Under the pieces are notes generated by a model that was given only the letters and a program-made list of their open reading frames with translations, searched no databases and was not told the DNA's origin. This document shows positions 41,004-48,852 of a DNA stretch of 64,000 nt, piece by piece (position 1 is the first letter of the stretch; the number at the start of each line of letters is the position of its first letter). The translations under genes were made by a program, and so were the position numbers. The DNA comes from Streptomyces sp. DSM 15324. Its GTDB lineage: Bacteria > Actinomycetota > Actinomycetes > Streptomycetales > Streptomycetaceae. The stretch lies in NCBI RefSeq assembly GCF_001514285.1, contig NZ_KQ949024.1, forward strand, positions 192,380 to 256,379, written 5' to 3'.

Positions 41004-41525
41004 TCAGGCCGGCGTAGGTGGCGTGTCGCTGCCCGTATCGATGAGGATCTGCCTGGCCTCGGTGACGTTGTCGGCCCGTACGGCCCTGGCCATCGCGGCG
41101 CGTGCCGCGTCGGGCGACGTGTCCGGAGGGACCAGCATCAGGGAGAAGTGGTCCCGGTCGCCCCGGGTGATGAGGATGGTGCCGTCACCGACCGGGAAGG
41201 AGTCGATGTGCACGACCCGGTCGTCGACCATCACCCGGGTCGGCAGTCCGTCCCAGGCGCTGCCGTCCAGACCGACCCGGGTGACGGGTCCGAGGTGCTC
41301 GGTCAACGCGGAGATCAGCGAGGGCAGCTCCGCACCGATGTTCCGGGACCGCGGCCACCATGCGCCGTCCAGGATTCGCTCGCGTGCGTGGGTGGTCTCC
41401 AGTCGCAGCAGGGCCGTCCCGGGGTGCACCGACCGGTGGACGGCGTCCGGCAGGAGCCTGGGGAAGTCGGGGTGTCTGAGCCTGCCATGGTGTCCGCCCG
41501 TCCGCAGAGAGCAGTGCGACCGCAC
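41004..41525 (-). CDS. DUF5994 family protein, copy 3 (divergent)
   Basis: A 173-residue, more divergent DUF5994 protein. It keeps RERILDGAWWPRSRNIGAEL, LISALTEHLGPVTRVGLDGS, HIDSFPVGDGTILITRGDRD and FSLMLVPPDTSPDAARAAMA. The GTG at 41525 is used; the N-terminal 40 residues match no other copy, so the start is uncertain. The upstream DNA lacks the full leader, but has the 12-mer CGGAGTACCGTG (41557-41568, minus strand) found in front of copy 2. Confidence 0.75.
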   Translation of the reverse strand: MRSHCSLRTGGHHGRLRHPDFPRLLPDAVHRSVHPGTALLRLETTHARERILDGAWWPRSRNIGAELPSLISALTEHLGPVTRVGLDGSAWDGLPTRVMVDDRVVHIDSFPVGDGTILITRGDRDHFSLMLVPPDTSPDAARAAMARAVRADNVTEARQILIDTGSDTPPTPA

Positions 41526-41771
41526 GGCGTGCTACCACGATACGACCCTGCTACCTCACGGTACTCCGCACGACGCTCCCGCGAGCGCTTCGCCGCAGGC
41601 GCGGTTGCGGAAACAGGCAACGGCTCCGGCGTATACCCGCCGGAGCCGCCCTTCCGGGTCATTGCACGTGAGCGTGCGCCGACCCGCTTTCCAGGTTACG
41701 TCAAAGGGACTAATCCGCCATAAGCAATCCTTGCGAGGGTTCACTTCGGTCCGAGAAGCCGACGCGGCGGC

Positions 41772-42296
41772 TCAGCCACGCCCTTCCTCTTCCGTCTCCA
41801 TCTGCCGGATCCCCTGGTGCGTCAGCGTGATCATCGCGGGCGTGTTGCCCCTCTCCCAGTCCACGACGACCCAGCCTTCACCTGCCAGGTACATACAGGC
41901 AGCGGCCATGTCCTGCTCAGGGATACCCAGGTCCGTGCGGAGCTTCGCCCCATCGACACCCAGGAGGCGATTGCCCTCGGCGGCCTGGTACAGAGCCTGC
42001 ATAATCCTCTCGCGGTACGTCTTCCGGTCCCGCAACATCGCCATGACACGCCTTCCTCTACTGCCCACGGTCGGGCCGAAGCCGATGTCATCCGCGGTCG
42101 CCGTCGCGGTGGGGCGCGTCGGAACGGTCGCGTCCACCGACCGACGGTGTCTCCGGGGCCGACGCCCGATCCCCGGCAGAACATCGCTGTAGTGGAAGGC
42201 AGCGATCCGTTCGGCGTGCTGGCCGTTGAGCCGGTGGATCAGAACGACTCCGACGGCGATCAGGACGAGCAGCACGGCCACGGCGATGACGAGCAT
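41772..42296 (-). CDS. Membrane-anchored protein with C-terminal winged-helix-like domain
   Basis: A 174-residue protein not assigned to a named family. Residues 3-23 are a strong membrane helix (VIAVAVLLVLIAVGVVLIHR). Residues about 25-80 are a basic linker. Residues about 84-170 look like a winged helix (YRERIMQALYQAAEGNRLLG, AKLRTDLGIPEQDMAAACMY, AGEGWVVVDWERGNTPAMIT, GIRQMETEEEGRG). The C-terminal part occurs as a stand-alone 90-residue protein with its own possible start (MAMLRDRKTY at about 42044). So either this is one membrane-tethered DNA-binding protein or two genes joined by an indel. Confidence 0.6.
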   Translation of the reverse strand: MLVIAVAVLLVLIAVGVVLIHRLNGQHAERIAAFHYSDVLPGIGRRPRRHRRSVDATVPTRPTATATADDIGFGPTVGSRGRRVMAMLRDRKTYRERIMQALYQAAEGNRLLGVDGAKLRTDLGIPEQDMAAACMYLAGEGWVVVDWERGNTPAMITLTHQGIRQMETEEEGRG

Positions 42297-42302
42297 GGGA
42301 TC

Positions 42303-42839
42303 TCACCTCCGCCGACCGGCGGGCGAAGGCCCTGCCGAGCCGATGGGCCGGGGCCGGGACGACGGTCGACCTGCTCCGCCGTCGGCCTCCCAGGCTTCTT
42401 CCCTGTTTCGTGCATCGATCCTGTCTGCTGCTTGCTCCCGGGCCGAGGCATCGACGCCGTCGCCGGCCATCAGCTGCGCGGCAACATCCGCACCGGTTTC
42501 CGGCGGAATCACCAGCACGTCCCGGCGGCCGTCAGCGGAGAGAAGAGTGAGTCTGTGGGGATCCTGCTCCTCGGTGGACCAGCCCACCTGCACGGTGCGC
42601 CCGGCGTAGGACACCCAGTGCGGCAGGACGGGCCAGTAGGCCGGGTGCACGGTGACACCCGTGATACGACCCCAGAGATCGCCCAATGCGGCCGTCAACG
42701 ACGGCAGCTCACGGGTGAAGGCACGGGAGCGAGGCCACCACATACCGTCCAACCCGCCCGGCGCGGGCGTGAGGGACAGCCGGGCCGGATGGGGCGGCGC
42801 GCGCCTGCTCGATGTCGTACGGTCAATGGTCACGGCCAT
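42303..42839 (-). CDS. DUF5994 family protein, copy 4
   Basis: A 178-residue DUF5994 protein: RLSLTPAPGGLDGMWWPRSR, ALGDLWGRITGVTVHPAYWP, RTVQVGWSTEEQDPHRLTLL and GRRDVLVIPPETGADVAAQL. The tail is Arg/Pro-rich. Start ATG 42839 is 47 nt after its leader, matching the other copies. It lies six bases from the membrane winged-helix gene on the same strand and may be co-transcribed with it. Confidence 0.87.
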   Translation of the reverse strand: MAVTIDRTTSSRRAPPHPARLSLTPAPGGLDGMWWPRSRAFTRELPSLTAALGDLWGRITGVTVHPAYWPVLPHWVSYAGRTVQVGWSTEEQDPHRLTLLSADGRRDVLVIPPETGADVAAQLMAGDGVDASAREQAADRIDARNREEAWEADGGAGRPSSRPRPIGSAGPSPAGRRR

Positions 42840-42886
42840 GGCGCGAACCTGTCTCCGGGCTCGTGGGTGCGGCCCGGCGCTGTCGA

Positions 42887-42938
42887 TCACCGGGAACGGC
42901 ACCCACAGCGGAGCCGGTGCGCGAAGAACTCCCGGTGT
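42887..42938 (-). promoter_or_regulatory. Conserved DUF5994 leader element, copy 4 (covarying stem)
   Basis: In gene direction: CACCGGGAGTTCTTCGCGCA, then CCGGC, ending TCCCGGTGA. The outer arms CACCGGGA and TCCCGGTG pair over 8 bp. Compared with copies 1 and 5 (CCGAG with CTCGG), both arms changed so that pairing is kept. An AGTA box lies 15 nt upstream. Confidence 0.6.
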
Positions 42939-43029
42939 CTTCAACACTACTCCGCTCACCGGTCCGAAAAGCCCGGGATGACCAGGCAGTTTCCTGCCTT
43001 CGGGACCTGGTCGCCGGTGCCGATGCCGG

Positions 43030-44007
43030 TCAGAGCCAGTCCTTGCGCTTGAACGTCAGATACAGCAATGCGGACAGGAGCACGATGACTGCGGCGGAGG
43101 TGATGAATCCCGACTCGCGGCCGAAACCGGGATAGGGGAGGTTCTGGCCGTAGTAGCCGGTGATCGCGGTGGGTACGGCGATGATCGCGGCCCAGCTCGT
43201 CACCTTCTTCATGATCAGGTTCATGCGATTGGCCTGGACCGAGAGGTTCGTCTCCATGACCGAGGCCACCAGGTCCCGCAGCGATTCCGTCCACTCGGTG
43301 GCACGCAGCACGTGGTCGTAGACGTCCTGGTAGTACGGGGCGAGAGGGTCGTTGATCAGGTGCAGGCCGGGGCGCATGAGGGTGTTGACCACCTCACGCA
43401 TCGGGAGCACGACGCGGCGCAGCTGGACGAGCGACTTACGCAGTGCGAAAACGCGGCGCTGCACGGCTTCGATCTCACGGCGCCCGGCCGCGAAGAGCAG
43501 ACCCTCCACGTCCTCGATGCTGTCGTCCAACTGCTGGACCGCGGCGAAGTGTCCGTCCACGAGATGGTCGAGCAGACCGTGCAGCAGGAATCCGACGCCA
43601 TGGCCGGCCAGGTCCGGGCTCTCGTCCCAGCGGGCGACGACGTCCTCGATGTCGAGGCCGTCGTCCTTGCGGACTGTGATCATGGCCTGGCTGGTGAGGA
43701 ATACGGCGATCTCGCTGTACGTCAGTTGCGCACCGTCCGGGCTGACGGTCACGGCGTAGGCGCTGAGGAACTCGTGGGTGCGATAGCGGTCGAGTTTCGG
43801 CCGCTGTCCATGGTGAGCGGCATCCTCCAGAGCCAGTTCGTGGATGCCGAACTCCTGACCGAGCATGGTGAGTTCAGCGGCTCCGGGCCGGTGCAGGTCC
43901 AGCCACAGGACCGACGCCGGATCAGCGAGATGCGCAGAGACGTCACTGACGGGAAAGCCCTCCAGGACCAGAGTGCCGTCGTGATACAGCCGGGTACGCG
44001 TCACCAT
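43030..44007 (-). CDS. CorA-family divalent cation transporter with YGQN signature
   Basis: A 325-residue CorA-like protein. A cytoplasmic N-domain (about 1-255, ending in long helices) is followed by two C-terminal membrane helices (VTSWAAIIAVPTAITGYYG and FITSAAVIVLLSALLYLTF). The signature loop reads YGQNLPYPG instead of the usual YGMN, so ion selectivity may differ. The C-terminus KRKDWL is the normal basic end. Predicted to carry Mg, Co or another divalent ion across the membrane as a homopentamer. Gene is monocistronic. Confidence 0.9.
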   Translation of the reverse strand: MVTRTRLYHDGTLVLEGFPVSDVSAHLADPASVLWLDLHRPGAAELTMLGQEFGIHELALEDAAHHGQRPKLDRYRTHEFLSAYAVTVSPDGAQLTYSEIAVFLTSQAMITVRKDDGLDIEDVVARWDESPDLAGHGVGFLLHGLLDHLVDGHFAAVQQLDDSIEDVEGLLFAAGRREIEAVQRRVFALRKSLVQLRRVVLPMREVVNTLMRPGLHLINDPLAPYYQDVYDHVLRATEWTESLRDLVASVMETNLSVQANRMNLIMKKVTSWAAIIAVPTAITGYYGQNLPYPGFGRESGFITSAAVIVLLSALLYLTFKRKDWL

Positions 44008-44255
44008 GGCCCGAGGCTAGTGTCTTATACCCCTGTCATGCCGCTTCGCCCCGATTGCCAGCGCGGCAGGTTCATCGACAGCAGCCACCCTCCGTGGGGG
44101 CCTTACGTCAAAGCCCGCGACATCCGGAGCTCCGACCGACGAGCATCGGGTGCCGGTCCGAAGGCAGGGATGTGGGTACCCGGCTACCGCATCGCATCCG
44201 GCGTACACCGCACGACCGGATGCGGCCCGTCAGCCGGGAAGGACACTCCGAGACC

Positions 44256-45308
44256 ATGACCACGCATACCCCGCGCCGTCGCCCGCCTCCCCCCGCAGGT
44301 GGCAGTGATTTCGCCCGCCTGTCCAAGAAGATCGCCGAGGCCGGCCTGATGAACCGGCGCCCCGGCTACTACACCGTCCGCTCCATCGCCGTGGCCGTCG
44401 CCTACGCCGGGGGCTGGAGCGCGTTCGTCGTCATCGGCGCCGGGTGGTGGACCCTGGCGCTCGCCGCGTTCCTCGCCGTGATGTTCGGGCAGGTGGCTCT
44501 GCTCGCCCACGACGTCGCGCACCGCCAGGTCTTCCGCCGGCGCCGGCCCAGCGAGACGGCCGGCCGCATCGCCGGGGCCGCGATCGGGATGGGCTACGGA
44601 TGGTGGCAGGACAAACACACCCGCCACCACGCCAACCCCAACCACGAGGACCTCGACCCCGACATCGCCCCCGACCTGCTCGTGTGGTCCCAGGACCAGG
44701 CCCGCGCCGCGACCGGACTGCCGAGGATCATCGGCCGTCGGCAGGCGTTCCTCTTCTTTCCCCTGCTCCTGCTCGAAGGGGTCAACCTTCATGTCTCCAG
44801 CGCGCGAGCACTGGGCAACCGCGCCCTGAAGAACCGCGCCCTGGACGGCACGCTGCTCTACGGGCACACCGCCGCCTACCTGACCGCAGTGTTCCTCGTC
44901 CTCCCACCCGGCATGGCGATCGCGTTCCTGGCCGTCAACCAGGGCCTGTTCGGCCTCTACCTCGGCTGCCTCTTCGCCCCCAACCACAAGGGCATGCCGA
45001 CCCTGACCGGCAACGACCGCCCCGACTTCCTGCGCCGGCAGGTCCTCACCGCACGCAACGTACGCGGCAGCTGGTTCACCGACCTCGCCCTGGGCGGCCT
45101 GAACCACCAGATCGAACACCACCTGTTCCCCAGCATGCCCAGCCCCCACCTGCGCAGGGCCCGGCCCATCGTCCGCCGCTACTGCCAGGGCCTGGGAGTC
45201 GACTACCTGGAAACCGGACTGATCGCCTCCTACCGGCAAGCACTCGCCAGCCTCCACCGAGCAGGAGCGCCACTGCGGCGAGCCCGTATCGGCAGCGCCC
45301 CAGCATGA
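44256..45308 (+). CDS. Membrane fatty-acid desaturase
   Basis: A 350-residue di-iron desaturase. The three histidine boxes are present: HDVAH near 89, HTRHH near 127, and HQIEHH near 286. Hydrophobic pairs of helices flank them. The pattern fits lipid/acyl desaturases that adjust membrane fluidity with O2 and an electron carrier. It starts at ATG 44256, with GGAAGGAC upstream. It is placed among envelope-stress genes; no ferredoxin or reductase is adjacent. Confidence 0.9.
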   Translation: MTTHTPRRRPPPPAGGSDFARLSKKIAEAGLMNRRPGYYTVRSIAVAVAYAGGWSAFVVIGAGWWTLALAAFLAVMFGQVALLAHDVAHRQVFRRRRPSETAGRIAGAAIGMGYGWWQDKHTRHHANPNHEDLDPDIAPDLLVWSQDQARAATGLPRIIGRRQAFLFFPLLLLEGVNLHVSSARALGNRALKNRALDGTLLYGHTAAYLTAVFLVLPPGMAIAFLAVNQGLFGLYLGCLFAPNHKGMPTLTGNDRPDFLRRQVLTARNVRGSWFTDLALGGLNHQIEHHLFPSMPSPHLRRARPIVRRYCQGLGVDYLETGLIASYRQALASLHRAGAPLRRARIGSAPA

Positions 45309-45444
45309 CGCACCGGCGCCGGCGGCGTACTCCAGAGCCCTGTCCCGGTGCCCGGCTGCAGTGATCCGGTGAAACGCAACTGCCGGAACAGCCCCGTCGG
45401 CTTCCCGGCGGGGCTGCGCCGCCTCACGGCTCCCCTTGAGGTGG

Positions 45445-45581
45445 CTGCTAACGCGGTCGCGCGAGCGCGGCCACCAGGCGGTGCAGCAGGGCCGGTGCGG
45501 AACCGGTGGGAGCGAGCGTGAGGCGAAGGACGGGGCGAGCCCGCCTTCGGGTGAAGCCGGGCGGGAGATGGTCGCAGTCAT
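45445..45581 (-). pseudogene. DUF5994 remnant, copy 5
   Basis: From ATG 45581 (leader 48 nt upstream) the sequence begins MTATISRP like copy 1. It shifts frame within the RLTLAPTGSAPALLH segment, reaches AWWPRSRD, and then loses all similarity. The rest of the gene is missing. Its intact leader (45630-45680) shows it was a full member. Confidence 0.65.
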
Positions 45582-45629
45582 GACGCGAACCCTGCCTCGG
45601 GCGGACCGGAACCGGCCCGGCGTATTGGA

Positions 45630-45680
45630 TCACCGAGAACTACACAGACATGAAGGCCGGTGTTCGAAGGGTCCTCGGTA
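45630..45680 (-). promoter_or_regulatory. Conserved DUF5994 leader element, copy 5
   Basis: Gene direction: ACCGAGGACCCTTCGAACAC, CGGC, ending CTCGGT. The arms ACCGAG and CTCGGT pair over 6 bp, and an AGTACG box is 14 nt upstream. It is retained although the gene body is broken. Confidence 0.55.
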
Positions 45681-45707
45681 ACTCCAGCGTACTTCTGGGC
45701 AGTACGA

Positions 45708-45743
45708 CTCAGTGGTCTGCGTCGTAAGTCTTTCGGGGGTTGA
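45708..45743. repeat. Left inverted repeat of the IS630-type unit
   Basis: The inner 23 bp GTCGTAAGTC(T)TTCGGGGGTTGA at 45721-45743 match the reverse complement of 50673-50695 in 22 positions. With 13 more bases outward the pair is about 36 bp with four to five mismatches. It faces inward and lies 4.9 kb from its partner, with five genes between. Confidence 0.75.
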
Positions 45744-45940
45744 CTTCGCGGCTGGGCGTCGGCGGGCTTGTGGGCCAGGTGACGGGGCGGATCTGGCATG
45801 CGATGCCGAGGGCATTCTCGGGTGCCGATGGGAATGCCGGCGTACAGGAGGCGTCTGATCGGGGGAGGCTGGCTCGCCCGGGCCCGCCTTGTCCCGGGCG
45901 CGCCTGGGGCCGAGGCGGCGGAGGGATGTGGCGTCAGGAG

Positions 45941-46831
45941 TCAGGCGACGGGCTGTGCTTCGAGGAATGCGAGGGCTCTGGCCACGAACTCGTTGTGGAA
46001 CTGGAAGATCCCGCCGTGTCCGGCGTCCGGGTAGAGGGGGACGAGTTCGCTCCGGGGCAGGCGTGCGGCGAGGTCGAGAGTGTTCTCGCTCGGCACCATC
46101 CGGTCGCTCTCGCCGTTGGCCACCAGCACTGGCTGGTGGATGCGCGACAGGTCCGCGGGCGCCTGCAGGCCCCATCGGTGGATGGCCTTGAGCTGGGCGC
46201 GGAACGACGTCAGTGAGATGGCCCTGTCGCGGTCGCTGGTGCGTTCCTTCAGCCGTTTGAGGAAGGCGCGTGCTTCGCGTCGGCCGTGTTCGGTGTCGGT
46301 GAAGAAGAGGAACTGCTTGGGGTCCTTGCGGGTCAGGAAGCCCTTCAGGATGTCCTGGAGGGTCAGTGCGGTGACCTTATCGATGCCCGGGCCTCCGGCG
46401 GGGCCGGTGCCCGCGAGGACGACCCTGCGCACCAGCTGCGGTTCCTCGGCTGCGATGACCTGGGCGATGAAGCCGCCCATCGACAGGCCGAGCAGGTCGA
46501 CCTGCTCGAAGCCCAGGGCTCGGATGAACAGCACTGCGTCGCGGGCCATCGCTTCGATGGTGTCGGGGGTGGAGCCGCCCGACGCGCCGACTCCGCGGTT
46601 GTCGAAGGCGATCACCTGGCGCCTAGCGGCGAGTCCGTCGACGACGCGGGGGTCCCAGTTGTCCAGGACAGCGGTCAGGTGGTGGAGCAGGATCAGTGGT
46701 ACGCCGTCTCCTTCCGAGCCGAGCTGGCGGTAGACGAAGTCGACGCCGCGCACGGACACCGAACGGGTCGGTGCATCTTTGTACGTCGACGGGGCGGGCC
46801 TGGGGGTGGGGGACCTGCGCGGTGCGCTCAT
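45941..46831 (-). CDS. Alpha/beta-fold hydrolase
   Basis: A 296-residue hydrolase. The oxyanion region is LILLHHLTAVLDNWDP, the nucleophile elbow LLGLSMGGFIAQVIAAEE (Ser near 125), the acid in VLVANGESDRMVP, and the catalytic His in YPDAGHGGIFQFH. The group includes esterases, haloperoxidase-like enzymes and peroxide-responsive hydrolases, so the substrate is open. It shares the strand with the oxidoreductase (92 bp) and the SDR, suggesting one detoxification-type regulon under the TetR protein. Confidence 0.88.
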   Translation of the reverse strand: MSAPRRSPTPRPAPSTYKDAPTRSVSVRGVDFVYRQLGSEGDGVPLILLHHLTAVLDNWDPRVVDGLAARRQVIAFDNRGVGASGGSTPDTIEAMARDAVLFIRALGFEQVDLLGLSMGGFIAQVIAAEEPQLVRRVVLAGTGPAGGPGIDKVTALTLQDILKGFLTRKDPKQFLFFTDTEHGRREARAFLKRLKERTSDRDRAISLTSFRAQLKAIHRWGLQAPADLSRIHQPVLVANGESDRMVPSENTLDLAARLPRSELVPLYPDAGHGGIFQFHNEFVARALAFLEAQPVA

Positions 46832-46923
46832 GATCGGTTCCTGGGGTGTGGAGGGTAGGGGTGGTGGGGTGTGGGATCCTCTCGCCGCCCGGGGCCTGGC
46901 GATGGAGCGGCGGGGGCTGGTGC

Positions 46924-47934
46924 TCACACCGTCGCGATGACGACCTTGCCGGCCTTGGCGCGTCCCTTCTCGGCGTACTCCATGGCTTCGCGGCCCTGCT
47001 CGAAGGGGAAGACACAGTCGACGACGGGGCGGATCTTCCCGGCGTCGACGAGCCGGGTGATCTCGCGCAGCTGCTCGCCGTCGGCCTTCATGAACAGGAA
47101 GGAGTACGTCACGCCCTGGCGCTTGGCGTGGCGCCGGGTCGTGAAGCTCAGCGCGTTCATCGCCTGGCGCAGGACCGGGTTCGCGCCCAGCTCGCGGGCG
47201 AAGTCCGCGTCGGGGGGCCCGGCGATGCTGATGACCTTCCCACCGGGCTTGAGGATGCGCAGGGACTTCTCCAGGGTCTTGCCGCCGAGGGTGTCCAGGA
47301 CGACGTCGTAGCCGTCCAGGACGTCCTCGAAGTCCTGGGTGCGGTAGTCGATGACGACGTCCGCGCCGAGCTCCTTGGACAGGGCGGTATTGGCCGCGCT
47401 CGCGGTAGTGGCCACGTGTGCGCCCAGGTGCCTGGCCAGTTGGAGGGCGATGGCGCCCACCCCGCCGGAGCCCGCGTGGATGAGGACCTTCTGGCCCGGC
47501 CGGACCCGTGCCTTCTCGACCAGCGCCTGCCATGAGGTGAGGGCGACCAGGGGAAGGGAGGCGGCCTCCGCCATGGTGAGGGTGGCCGGCTTGTGGGCCA
47601 GGTCGTCCTGGTGGACGGCGATGAGTTCGGCGAAGGTGCCGATGCGGTCCTTGTCGGGCCGCGCGTAGACCTCGTCGCCCACCGCGAAGCGGGTGACGGC
47701 CGAGCCGACCTTGACCACCACTCCAGCGAGATCGTTGCCCAGGATGAGAGGCAGGCGGTACGGGAGGATCCGCTTGAAGGCACCGTCGCGGATCTTGAAG
47801 TCCAGCGGGTTGACGCTCGCCGCGTGGATCTTGACCAGCACGTCGTCGGCGCCCGGCTTCGGATCGGGCAGCTCGGCGGCGCGCACCGCGGACTGGTCAC
47901 CGTACTTCTCGATCAGGTACGCCTTCATCATCAT
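46924..47934 (-). CDS. Zinc-independent NADP-dependent quinone oxidoreductase (MDR family)
   Basis: A 336-residue medium-chain reductase/dehydrogenase. It has VNPLDFKIRDGAFKR, GNDLAGVVVKVGSAVTRFAV, the Rossmann motif AGSGGVGAIALQLARHLGA, and no catalytic-zinc Cys set. It is typical of quinone or enone reductases using NADPH. Three Met codons at the start (47934, 47931, 47928) make the exact start uncertain. Likely part of the SDR/TetR stress set. Confidence 0.9.
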   Translation of the reverse strand: MMMKAYLIEKYGDQSAVRAAELPDPKPGADDVLVKIHAASVNPLDFKIRDGAFKRILPYRLPLILGNDLAGVVVKVGSAVTRFAVGDEVYARPDKDRIGTFAELIAVHQDDLAHKPATLTMAEAASLPLVALTSWQALVEKARVRPGQKVLIHAGSGGVGAIALQLARHLGAHVATTASAANTALSKELGADVVIDYRTQDFEDVLDGYDVVLDTLGGKTLEKSLRILKPGGKVISIAGPPDADFARELGANPVLRQAMNALSFTTRRHAKRQGVTYSFLFMKADGEQLREITRLVDAGKIRPVVDCVFPFEQGREAMEYAEKGRAKAGKVVIATV

Positions 47935-48055
47935 CTCCGTTTTCCGCCCGCAGGGGGACGGGGTCTCCGCTCGCTCCAGGCTTGCCCCGGTACGAGGTAC
48001 TTTCTTGTCTGCACTGCTGGTTCAGAGGGCTCCGCGCCGATGCGGCGGGGGCGCC

Positions 48056-48742
48056 TCACCCCGCATTCGGCGCAGCGGCCAGGCCCTGCTTCACGTGCCG
48101 GGTGACGTCGTCGGCGAGGACCTCGGGCAGGCCCGTCTCGATGCCTGACAGAGCCTGGGCGGCGACCTCGGCCGGGTCGGCCTTCTGCTCCGCGGGAACG
48201 CTGGCGGCCATGTCGGTGTCCATGTATCCGACGTGCAGCGCCGTCACGGCGATGCCGCGGGGCACCAGCTCCTCCCGGACCGCACCGGTCAGCGCCCAGG
48301 CGGCGGCCTTCGCCGCGGCGTAGGAGCCGAGGCCGGCCGGGTGCAGCCAGGACAGGACGGACAGCACGTTGAGCACGGCGCCGCCACCGTTGGACTCGAT
48401 GACCGGGGCGAAGGCCCGGGTCACGGCGAGCGGGCCGAAGAAGTTCACCTCCATCTCCAGGCGCACCGCTTCCAAGCCGCCCGCGATCAGCGGCGTGCCG
48501 GTGGAGATGCCGGCGTTGTTCACCAGCAGCGTCGCGTCAGAGGCGGTGCGGGCCGCCTCCCGGATCGACTCCGCGTCCGTCAGGTCGAGCCGCAGCGGGA
48601 CGGCCCCGGGCAGGTCCACCGTCTCGGGGCGGCGGGCCGCCGCGTACACCTTGGCCCCGCGCGCCATGAGCTGGGCGGCCAGATGCCGCCCGAGCCCCCG
48701 GTTGGCGCCGGTGACCACCGCGACCGCGTCCTTCAGTTCCAT
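48056..48742 (-). CDS. Short-chain dehydrogenase, divergent partner of TetR
   Basis: A 228-residue SDR: TGANRGLG at 11-18, NNAG near 76, Ser in LNVLSVLSWL and Tyr-x-x-x-Lys in SYAAAKAAAW. It is the short type without a C-terminal extension. ATG 48742 is used. It is transcribed divergently from the TetR gene with a 110-bp gap holding inverted repeats. The TetR protein therefore very likely controls it. Confidence 0.9.
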   Translation of the reverse strand: MELKDAVAVVTGANRGLGRHLAAQLMARGAKVYAAARRPETVDLPGAVPLRLDLTDAESIREAARTASDATLLVNNAGISTGTPLIAGGLEAVRLEMEVNFFGPLAVTRAFAPVIESNGGGAVLNVLSVLSWLHPAGLGSYAAAKAAAWALTGAVREELVPRGIAVTALHVGYMDTDMAASVPAEQKADPAEVAAQALSGIETGLPEVLADDVTRHVKQGLAAAPNAG

Positions 48743-48780
48743 GAGCACTCCCAGCGTTGAGCGCGGCGACGACCGCACGA

Positions 48781-48822
48781 TAGATTGCATCCGTCATCTA
48801 AATCTCAGCCTAGAATAGATTT
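48781..48822. promoter_or_regulatory. Overlapping inverted repeats between SDR and tetR genes
   Basis: TAGAT (48781) pairs with ATCTA (48796-48800), and AAATCT (48800-48805) with AGATTT (48817-48822). The AT-rich block stands out in this GC-rich DNA. TAGAAT at 48811-48816 resembles a -10 box of the tetR gene, so a bound regulator would block it. Probable TetR operator. Confidence 0.6.
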
Positions 48823-48852
48823 CGCTCGACATCCAACTGGGAGGGGTGACCG

